Assembly (NCBI RefSeq): GCF_040610475.1
Contig: NZ_JBEXMJ010000001.1
Location: 1-64,000 of the forward strand
DNA from: Actinopolymorpha sp. NPDC004070
GTDB lineage: Bacteria; Actinomycetota; Actinomycetes; Propionibacteriales; Actinopolymorphaceae
Length of the DNA stretch: 64,000 bases
Direction of reading: 5' to 3'
The position numbers and the translations under genes were made by a program. Below, piece by piece: positions 9,101 to 15,514 of this stretch; positions within the stretch are counted from its first letter, which is position 1; each line of letters begins with the position of its first letter. The notes below the pieces were generated by a model. It saw only the letters and a list, made by a program, of their open reading frames with translations. It was not told the origin of the DNA and did no database searches.

Positions 9101-10284
9101 CCGGAGCCGAAGGCGGTGCGCTGCTCGGTCTGCTCGGCAAGGGGAAGTTGACAGTACGGGCGACGGGAACCATGGCCAGCCCCTACGTCTACGACCTGGT
9201 CTACGCCGAGCGGCACGGTATCCCCGCGCGACCGCACTACAGCGCCGATCGGTCGGACCTGGTGCGCGTCGACGAGGACATTCACAGCCTGGCGACCGAC
9301 CAGATCACCTACAGCGAGGGAGCGTTCGCCTTCCGGCCGCAGGACGAGATGTCGATCACCTTCCAGCGCCCGCTGTACGAAGCGCCGCGCTCGCGCGTCG
9401 TCTACCACACGTCGGACCCCACGACGAGATGGTCGTACGTGATGACGACCCCCGAACAGCCGTACGGCTACCACGAACCGCACCCGGAGGTCGCGCAACT
9501 CCAGCTGAACACCCCGCTGACGACCTACGCGCCACGCGAACACGCCACCCAGTCGTGGCTCGGCGCACCGGTCGCCACCGGCCTCAACCCGAACTTCCCG
9601 GTCGTGCGCGACCGCGACCGGCTGGTGCTCGGTGAGTCGTTCCCGTCGCTGTTCCAGGGTGTCGGGATGGTGGACGGCGCGAACCACCCCTCGGTGGCGG
9701 CGTCGACCGAGGGCGACGACGGCTTCGCCACGATGTTCAGGCTCTCGCGGGGTGAGGAGACGGTGTGGGAGACCGAACACATCCCCGGTGGACTCTTCGG
9801 CTACGTGACACTTCCCACCGGGTCCGAGGACACCTACCGGATGTCGTTCGACGTGGCCAACCGCGCACGGTGGGCCAAGCTGTCCACCCGCAGCCGCTCG
9901 GAGTGGACGTTCCGGTCCGCGGCCACCGACGCGGCCGAGCCAGTGCCGCTGCTGACCCTCGGGTACGACGTCGGGGTCGACCTGCGCAACGAACTGACAC
10001 CGCCGGCGCGCGGGTCGAACCAGGTGAAGGTGAGGGTCGGCCACCAGGCGGGGGTGAACATTCCTGTGAACCGTTTGACGTTCGAGGTCTCCTACGACGA
10101 TGGCGGCCGGTGGCGGCACCTGCGGACCGTCCGTCACGGCGACGGCCGCTACTCGGTCGACCTGCCGCCGAACGCGCCGGCGAAGTCCCGCTACTTGTCG
10201 TTCCGCGTCCACGCACAGGACGCGAACGGCAACCAGCTGACCCAGGAGATCATCCGTGCGGTAGCGCTCCCACACCGGAGGTGA
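6181..10284 (+). CDS. secreted S8 subtilisin-like serine protease, 1367 residues
   Basis: The catalytic triad is complete: Asp298 in AVLDTGSDTTHPDL, His330 in GHGTHVASI, Ser505 in GTSMATPHVAG; the oxyanion Asn is in AAGNNG. The N-terminus is basic, followed by a hydrophobic stretch (VLAASAVVALAVAGSPG) that fits a long signal peptide. A Thr/Ala-rich propeptide linker precedes the protease. After the catalytic domain come beta-rich regions and a PA-like domain (around residues 890-990, LKGALALVRRSDD through KVPTVRLTGAEG), as in streptomycete 1000-1300-residue subtilases. The ATG at 6181 is preferred over GTG 6154 because AAGAGG sits about 7 bases before it. It is extracellular, and a hairpin terminator follows. 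Confidence 0.93.
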   Translation: MAGRALGRQVVLRLRPSARSGALRRVLPRVLAASAVVALAVAGSPGHPGTVAAAATSVEPATATTTTSTTAATATNATNATNASTPPVASSEPATVTLITGDRVRLRSVGGGRTTATVEPAPRPSGVVPQFQVSTRDGRTSVIPTDIGPLLRSDVLDPALFDVTALAKQGYDDAASRTLPLILTYPKNAPRTYRTKTVPGGRERRVLDSVDGVATEVAKDEVAKLGKAVFELAEAAQKTGRRTSSLTAAQAGPLAGVRKIWLDARVRVALDRSTKQIDAPAAWDAGYTGAGVKVAVLDTGSDTTHPDLAGRVSASHNFTDTGDAGDRFGHGTHVASIVGGSGAASDGARKGVAYGADLVNGKVLGDDGYGATSWIIDGMEWAAGVEHADIVNMSLGSDPSEYGSNLVTAAVDRLSSEDGTLFVVAAGNNGCDACVLAPGDAPSALTVGAVDRQDQLADFSSRGPGPVNLALKPDITAPGVGIWAARAKDAQLGGSGPYLELSGTSMATPHVAGAAALLSQARPELTGTELKAALMSTAVPTAGLREYQQGAGRVDVARVLKSPVLAEQGSLDFGVVALKAGGGTAPVDRDVSYRNVSGQPVTLNLHVQLRDETGAQVGYASVEPSQLTVQPGTVGTAKVVVDPGTAEPGSYTGVLVADVPGAQSLHTPTGFVGQPQLFDLRLKGIARDGRPALAWVGSLNGSPVVDVDTGETMTKTCRAEDPTIEVCVRVPAGTYSVLAFVHTRPADVPSNGYGDGLDTSLVGDPELKITDDTTLTLDARKAVEVKVDTPANPEARANLGGAVELRWYRTAPDGTVASDAVLNAPGSQGEERFFVQPMGDPSLGSFEATSRWRLEAPNVTLSVPGAKDVKLDPQYYPMNWFSDFSEQFPVLDGSANLRVVDAGQGRPEDLAGLDLKGALALVRRSDDLPVAEQSNAAADAGARMVAVYNDSPGANGNPGGYADLALKVPTVRLTGAEGGALLGLLGKGKLTVRATGTMASPYVYDLVYAERHGIPARPHYSADRSDLVRVDEDIHSLATDQITYSEGAFAFRPQDEMSITFQRPLYEAPRSRVVYHTSDPTTRWSYVMTTPEQPYGYHEPHPEVAQLQLNTPLTTYAPREHATQSWLGAPVATGLNPNFPVVRDRDRLVLGESFPSLFQGVGMVDGANHPSVAASTEGDDGFATMFRLSRGEETVWETEHIPGGLFGYVTLPTGSEDTYRMSFDVANRARWAKLSTRSRSEWTFRSAATDAAEPVPLLTLGYDVGVDLRNELTPPARGSNQVKVRVGHQAGVNIPVNRLTFEVSYDDGGRWRHLRTVRHGDGRYSVDLPPNAPAKSRYLSFRVHAQDANGNQLTQEIIRAVALPHRR

Positions 10285-10303
10285 GATCGATCCCAGTCGC
10301 AGC

Positions 10304-10353
10304 GGAGGCGCGCCAGGCCACAGCCAGTGGTCGGGCGTGCCTCCTGGCGTTTT
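10304..10353 (+). terminator. hairpin terminator after the subtilase gene
   Basis: An 11-bp stem (GGAGGCGCGCC at 10304-10314 with GGCGTGCCTCC at 10334-10344, one G-T pair) ends a few bases before TTTT at 10350-10353. It sits between convergent genes, 20 bases past the protease stop. Confidence 0.65.
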
Positions 10354-10408
10354 CCTCGGGGCCGGTTGGAGGTGTGCGTGTGGCTCGTACGCCTGTTCTC
10401 CGCGGTGG

Positions 10409-11803
10409 CTACGACTGCCGTCTGACCGCAACACCGCCCTGGACCCTGAGGATCCGGACGTCGTAGTCGGTGAACGTCACTGGCACGGTTTTCGTCCCGG
10501 CGAAGGTCTGGATCGGTGTCGTACCCGCCGTCGGGTCGTAGACCTGCACCTGCCGCGGAGGGCCGGCGAGGTGCACGGTGGCCGACTCCGAGCCGGCGGC
10601 TCGCTCGCTCCACACCATGAGGAAGAAGTCGCCGTCACTTCTGCGAAGCAACAGGTCGTGGGTGGTGGGCGCACGGTCACTGATCGAGTAGGCCAGCCCG
10701 CCCGCGGGCGCCGAGTCGGCGCTGTCCGCCAGCACCGACGTGAGGTTGTGCAGGTAGATGCCCGAGCGCTTGGGCTGGTAGTCGGGGTCGACAAATCCCC
10801 AATAGCCCTGCGCGGGATCGTCGCGAAGCATGTAGACGAACGTGTGCTGGTAACCGCGGGAGTACTGCGAGAGGTAGAGCGCGAGCAGCAGCCGTCCCTG
10901 GTCGTCCTCGGTGAGGCTGTTCGTGCCCTGGGTGGCCCAGCCCGTCTCGGTGGACACCTTCGGCAGCGCTGCCCGGTCCGCCGCCGCCGTGTATCCGGGA
11001 AAGCCCTCCCGCCAGGTCACGCCGTACTCGCCGTAGATACCGTCGATCCAGTCCTCGAAGTCTGGAGAGGCGTTCTCCCACGCCATGTTGTCGATGATCG
11101 CGGGCTTGCGGCAGATGTAGTTGTGTACGTTGGCGAAGTCGGCGTACTGCGTACCGGCAGGCATGAGCGTTCCAGCACCCTCGGGGATGGTGAGGAACTG
11201 CAGGCCGACGTTGTTCGGCTCGGAGCCTCCGGCCTCGCTGGAGTGGAGGACCGGGAAGCGCCGCAGCAGCGGGTCGGCCTTCACGCGTCGGTAGAGCTCC
11301 AGCTGCCAGCGGGCGACGGGAGTGAAGTCCTGGTCCCACACGGACGTGTCGCCGTCGAAGGTGACCGCCCAGTTGTTCGGCTCGTTCGGGCCCTCCAGTG
11401 CGAGCAGGGCTCCGGCGCGGGCCAGCCGGCGGGACGCCTCGAGCTGGTCGGCCAGCCACGCCTCGTCAGGACCACTGCGCACGATCACGAACCTGGCGCC
11501 GGTCCGCTCGTGCACCGAGATCAGCTCGTCCACGAATGCTGCCGACACGTTGTCGCTGTCGCGAATGTTGCGGATGCCGGTGTAGGCCAGGGCGTCCGCA
11601 AGGCGGGCGGGATCGTCGACGCCCTGCCCCATGTGTGCACAGGCGCAGATCGAGTCGAGGAAGTCGGTGACCGGCACCGCTTCCACGATGGAAGGCCGAG
11701 TTGAGGCCTGGGCCGGTGACGCCATCGACGACGCGGCCGCGCCCGCCGCAACTGCCGCGGCACCACCCAGCACCGACCTACGGGAGATCCTTCGGTTGGT
11801 CAC
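10409..11803 (-). CDS. Tat-exported clan GH-A glycoside hydrolase
   Basis: 464 residues. The N-terminus has a twin-arginine signal (SRRSVLGGAAAVAAGAAA) with a likely Ala-x-Ala cleavage site near residue 33. The body fits a (beta/alpha)8 glycosidase: an Asn-Glu-Pro acid/base site in LEGPNEPNN (Glu141) and a nucleophile candidate in KVSTETGWA (Glu286), strand-end positions typical of clan GH-A. A beta-rich C-terminal domain follows from about residue 370. The family (GH5/39/79-like) cannot be fixed by eye, so the substrate is unknown, presumably a plant or microbial polysaccharide. It converges on the subtilase gene. Folded export by Tat suggests cofactor-free cytosolic folding before secretion. 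Confidence 0.8.
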   Translation of the reverse strand: MTNRRISRRSVLGGAAAVAAGAAASSMASPAQASTRPSIVEAVPVTDFLDSICACAHMGQGVDDPARLADALAYTGIRNIRDSDNVSAAFVDELISVHERTGARFVIVRSGPDEAWLADQLEASRRLARAGALLALEGPNEPNNWAVTFDGDTSVWDQDFTPVARWQLELYRRVKADPLLRRFPVLHSSEAGGSEPNNVGLQFLTIPEGAGTLMPAGTQYADFANVHNYICRKPAIIDNMAWENASPDFEDWIDGIYGEYGVTWREGFPGYTAAADRAALPKVSTETGWATQGTNSLTEDDQGRLLLALYLSQYSRGYQHTFVYMLRDDPAQGYWGFVDPDYQPKRSGIYLHNLTSVLADSADSAPAGGLAYSISDRAPTTHDLLLRRSDGDFFLMVWSERAAGSESATVHLAGPPRQVQVYDPTAGTTPIQTFAGTKTVPVTFTDYDVRILRVQGGVAVRRQS

Positions 11804-11913
11804 GGTTCTGCAAGCTATGGTCGGCGCCTGGTCCGGTCAACGACCTGGTCCGGGTCGGGCCGTTCCGCTTGTGGACGCGGGCGACGCAAGGTGCCGGGCA
11901 ACCAGCGCCGCCA

Positions 11914-13557
11914 CTAGGTCTGCTTGTGCAACAGTCCGGTTATGCCGGCGATCAGCAGGGCCGTGAACACCCAGGCAGCCAGGCGCAGGAGGAACAACAG
12001 CGGCGGCATCCAGCCGTTGTCGGGCGGGTCCCACGCGGACTCCTCCGCGACGCCGGGGAAGGTCGAGCTCAGCGCGAAGGTCACGGGGTCGAGGCAGTCG
12101 AGCTTCCATTGCGGCCTGCACAGGGCGTTCGGCGCGAGACCGGTCTGAGGCAGCCGACGCGCTGCGAGATCAGCTTCGATCGCAGCCGTCGGGGTTGTGG
12201 TGAAGGCGTCATCCCAGAAGTGCGCCATGGTGAACGAGATGCAGAAGATGACTGCGAGCCAGGCCAGGGCGACGCCCGGGTAGTAGCCGTGGCCGGTGGT
12301 CCACCGGTAGGCCTGCCGGGAGATCTTCGCCGAGAACTTCGCGTTCCGAGTCGAGTTCACCGCGGACCGGTAGCGGATCCACCGTGCGTCGGTCGGCTGG
12401 CCGTTACGTGCATAGATATCCGCGAGTTCCTGCCAGGGTTGCGCTGCGGACTGCTGGCTCAGCCACGCGGCCGCCGCGCTTCGGTCATCACGGATCACAC
12501 CGTGGACGTCTCCCAACCGCCAGCCGGTGATGTCGCCGACTCTCGGGAGTGAACTACGACTTGCTCCGACGACGAGACTTGTGATCCTCGCCGCCGCGAA
12601 GTTCACCCGACCGACCGCGGTGAACCCGCCGGTGAGCAACACGGCGTTCTTCGCGTGGAGCCCCTCACCGACAAGGCTGTCGCCGTTCCGGTCGGTGCCC
12701 TTCAGCGAGGCGTCGCTGAAGTCGAGATACCCGCCTATTCGGGCTCTGGGGAGACGGATGGCTCCCGCCGCTGAGAATCCCGCTCCTAGCGCGACGGTGT
12801 TGTCCGCCAGCAAGCCGTCGGCGGACAGGCTGTTTCCTTGAATGTCGCAGCCGTTCAGAGTCGTACCGCTGAAGTCCAGCTTGCCACCGACATGTGCACC
12901 GGCGATCATGACCCCGCCGGCAGAAGTCAATAGGTTGCGCACGAGGACGTTGTTCATCGCTTGCAGCCCGTTGGCGCGCAGACTGTTACCTTCGCGGTCT
13001 GCTCCTCTCAGAACGGCGGCGTCCAGATAGATCTGGCCTCCGACGTACGCCCCCCGCAGTGCGATGGCGCCGGCCGCGGTCAATCTCTCGTCCAGGCGGA
13101 GATCGTGGCTCACATTCAGTCCGTCACCAGCCAGACACCTTCCTTGTCGGTCGATTCCTTGAAGGTGGGTCCCGCTGAGGGCCAGCTCGCAGAGGTGTGT
13201 GTAGCTGAGCTTGACAACCCCGGTGACTCGGCAACAGATCAGTCGAAGGGGAAAGATGACCGTGGCGAAGTCCAGGTCGATCTCGCCGACGATGATGGCA
13301 CCGTAGATCGTGAGCCCGCGTGGATCGGCTCGCGAACTGAGCGCTCGGTCGAGCAGTACCTGCCGGAGGCCGTCGGCGTGGACAATCAGTTCCGGTGGAG
13401 GCGGACTTCCGTCAAGTGGAGTCCACGTGGGCAGGTGTTCACCGACTACGAGACCAGCGCCGCTTTCAATGCATGTCCGTAGTCGGTCCATCGATATGCC
13501 GCTGGGCCTATCGCACGGAACTTCCGGCGACGGGACCTCCCCGTTCTGCGCCCCCAT
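11914..13557 (-). CDS. membrane-anchored beta-helix repeat protein
   Basis: 547 residues. About residues 80-330 are built of a repeated unit of 40-45 residues, best seen in four copies, with the pattern G-x-I-x-L-x-GA-x-VGG-x-x-x-L then GNSL-x-A-x-GL. This is pentapeptide-repeat-like periodicity suggesting a right-handed beta-helix. The C-terminal third has two hydrophobic segments, VALAWLAVIFCISFTMAHF (about 422-441) and LLFLLRLAAWVFTALLIAGI (about 522-541), with a periplasm-like loop containing three Cys between them. Similar actinobacterial proteins are often labelled membrane-associated oxidoreductase without proof. I see no redox motif. Its function is unknown, probably a surface or envelope scaffold. 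Confidence 0.7.
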   Translation of the reverse strand: MGAQNGEVPSPEVPCDRPSGISMDRLRTCIESGAGLVVGEHLPTWTPLDGSPPPPELIVHADGLRQVLLDRALSSRADPRGLTIYGAIIVGEIDLDFATVIFPLRLICCRVTGVVKLSYTHLCELALSGTHLQGIDRQGRCLAGDGLNVSHDLRLDERLTAAGAIALRGAYVGGQIYLDAAVLRGADREGNSLRANGLQAMNNVLVRNLLTSAGGVMIAGAHVGGKLDFSGTTLNGCDIQGNSLSADGLLADNTVALGAGFSAAGAIRLPRARIGGYLDFSDASLKGTDRNGDSLVGEGLHAKNAVLLTGGFTAVGRVNFAAARITSLVVGASRSSLPRVGDITGWRLGDVHGVIRDDRSAAAAWLSQQSAAQPWQELADIYARNGQPTDARWIRYRSAVNSTRNAKFSAKISRQAYRWTTGHGYYPGVALAWLAVIFCISFTMAHFWDDAFTTTPTAAIEADLAARRLPQTGLAPNALCRPQWKLDCLDPVTFALSSTFPGVAEESAWDPPDNGWMPPLLFLLRLAAWVFTALLIAGITGLLHKQT

Positions 13558-13715
13558 GACGTCGATCTCCGCGTCGTTGGGCTAAGGCTCGGAGGCTCTG
13601 AAACCCGAGGCTCGCCCTCTCATACAGTGGCCCGGCCGCAGAGGCGTCACTGTCGCTGCAAACCTTCAGTCAGCGTGATTGGGCGAGTGCACACTGTCAA
13701 CCGGAGCGGCGCCGG

Positions 13716-14462
13716 TCAGACCGACAGCCGGTGGCGGACCCAGACGTTCGGCTCGACGTAGACCGCGTAGTCGTGCTCGACCTGGCACTGCACCGGGACG
13801 AGCGCCTCGGGCACCGTCACCTCGCCGCTCTCGTCGAACGGCAGTCCGGTCCACTCCCTCCACTCGCGGAGCGAGCCGGCTATCACCATCGACCTGGGGG
13901 CCACCGAGTCGATCGTCGCGCCCGCGCGTACGTGCGTGCGCAGCCAAGGATCCACGGGCAGCCCGTCGTCGCGAGTACGAGCGATGTACTCGGCCATCGG
14001 GGTGTGTGGCTCGGCGTGCTTGCCGTTCGGGCGGACCGGTGCCACGAGTTCGTCGAAGCCGGCGGCCGCCGCGGCTGTCCGTAGCGCGCCGAGCATGTGC
14101 TGGGACATCCCGGCGCCCAGGTGGTCCGGGCGTACCGCGATCTCCAGCGCGGTCACGGTGTCGGGCTTCGTGCCCTCCCGATGGTCGCGGAAGGCCCAGG
14201 TCAGGGCGCGGTCCCAGCCGCCCGTCGGCAGCGTGCCACGGCGTTCCGCGTGGAGGGCGAACGGAGCCGCGAACGCCCGTGCCACCACCTCATCGCCGTC
14301 GGTGGCGACCAAGCAAAGATGCGGGAACGTGGACGGCACGTGATGGAACAGAGCGGCTGCGATCTCGTCGTGCCCCATGAACACCGGCCACGTGTCAGGC
14401 ATGGCCCACATCGCCGCCTCGAGTTCGGGGCGATCCGCGAGGGTCGTCACCAGTTCCGGCAT
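13716..14462 (-). CDS. GNAT-family N-acetyltransferase
   Basis: 248 residues. The acetyl-CoA site is visible as TALEIAVRPDHLGAGMSQHM at about 130-150, the V-x-x-x-x-R/Q-x-x-G-x-G/A pyrophosphate loop with Asp/His substitutions. It is longer than a minimal GNAT (about 150 residues), with a C-terminal beta-rich extension ending EPNVWVRHRLSV. The ATG at 14462 is chosen because upstream codons are Arg/Pro/Gly-rich and match antisense composition. The acceptor substrate is unknown. It is on the same strand as the SemiSWEET gene but 90 bp downstream of it. Confidence 0.75.
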   Translation of the reverse strand: MPELVTTLADRPELEAAMWAMPDTWPVFMGHDEIAAALFHHVPSTFPHLCLVATDGDEVVARAFAAPFALHAERRGTLPTGGWDRALTWAFRDHREGTKPDTVTALEIAVRPDHLGAGMSQHMLGALRTAAAAAGFDELVAPVRPNGKHAEPHTPMAEYIARTRDDGLPVDPWLRTHVRAGATIDSVAPRSMVIAGSLREWREWTGLPFDESGEVTVPEALVPVQCQVEHDYAVYVEPNVWVRHRLSV

Positions 14463-14553
14463 CCGACGAGTATCCCAACCTGGTCGCGGTCCGGCCGATG
14501 CCCGGTTGGAGGCTGCCTGGCCCGGGAGCCTCACGGGCCAGGCAGCCGGCTGG

Positions 14554-15174
14554 TCAGGCCGAGACGGCCGCGGCGACCTGGGTGCACATCTGCCGCATCC
14601 AGCGGTGCGTGTGCGGTGTGGCCAGGACGGGAGACGGCGCCTCGGCCGGGATCGTTGTCGCCGGGACGGCCGTGGTCCGGCTCGGCTGGTCGTGCGGGGT
14701 CTGGGTGCGCGCTGACACGGTGCGTGCGGACGTCGCGGGGATCCGTGCGGGGGCCATCCGGCAGTTCTGCCGCTTCTGCGCGGGCACCCCCTGCGCGCGG
14801 CGAGGCTTGGGGACGTTGCGGCTCACGACCGCGGATACGGCGGGACGCGCGGTCACTCGCACGGGGTGCGGCTCGCGAGCGCGCACGTAGGCCTTGGCGG
14901 CCGCCCGACAACGACGGCGCAACCGCAGCGCCGTACCGAGGGTGGCGGCCCCGCCGAGCAGCCCCGCGCTGTTGACGGCCAACAGTGCGAGGTCCACCTG
15001 GAACGCGCCGTACGCGAACCAGACCACGTTCCCCACCAGCGATGCGGTGAGGAAGGCGACGGAGACCTCGTCCGCGCTGCCCGCGCGGCGCAGCTTGCGG
15101 GTCTGGTCGAGCAGGGCACATGCCTGTGCCAGGCCGATCGAGGTGGCCACGGCGCTCAGGATGGTAACGATCAT
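14554..15174 (-). CDS. SemiSWEET/PQ-loop sugar transporter-like protein with long basic tail
   Basis: 206 residues. The first 85 form a three-helix SemiSWEET unit: helix 1 IVTILSAVATSIGLAQACAL, the loop QTRKLRRAGSADEVS, helix 2 LTASLVGNVVWFAYGAF and helix 3 LALLAVNSAGLLGGAATLG. SemiSWEETs dimerise to form a sugar pathway through the membrane and are normally 85-100 residues. Here about 115 more follow, rich in Arg, Pro, Ala and Thr, with Cys at three positions and no clear domain. The ATG at 15174 fits the family start. The tail frame is free of stops throughout, so it appears to be real coding sequence. Confidence 0.75.
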   Translation of the reverse strand: MIVTILSAVATSIGLAQACALLDQTRKLRRAGSADEVSVAFLTASLVGNVVWFAYGAFQVDLALLAVNSAGLLGGAATLGTALRLRRRCRAAAKAYVRAREPHPVRVTARPAVSAVVSRNVPKPRRAQGVPAQKRQNCRMAPARIPATSARTVSARTQTPHDQPSRTTAVPATTIPAEAPSPVLATPHTHRWMRQMCTQVAAAVSA

Positions 15175-15514
15175 CGGCGTTGCTTTCGTCGTCGGGCGGC
15201 GGCCTGGGACTGGCCCGGGCCACGGGCGGGCGATGGACTACGTACTGGGGTCGAAAGTCCCTGGTGCGGTGGGGCTTTCTGCTTGCACAACCCAGGAAAG
15301 CGCGCGAGGGTGATCGGGTGAATCACGAGTTCGAGCCAAATGAGTGAGGGCCGAACCGCCGGGATCGCGGCAAGGTGTGCATCCGCCTCACGTGTTCGGG
15401 TGAGGCCAACCCGTCGGGGGCGGCGCATGGTCCGCGTTCGTACGCCTATGTCAAGACGGTGTTGCGCAGGGTGTGACCGCGAGGATCATCCGCGTTCGTA
15501 GAGGAATGTCCAGG
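15175..15514. other. 340-bp intergenic region upstream of the SemiSWEET gene
   Basis: It lies between two minus-strand genes, so it should hold the SemiSWEET promoter and the end of the second LuxR transcript. On the minus strand a TTGACA hexamer occurs near 15450 but has no convincing -10 at the right distance. A short direct repeat (ccgcgttcgta) occurs near 15427 and 15490. I see no RNA gene or strong terminator hairpin. Confidence 0.3.
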
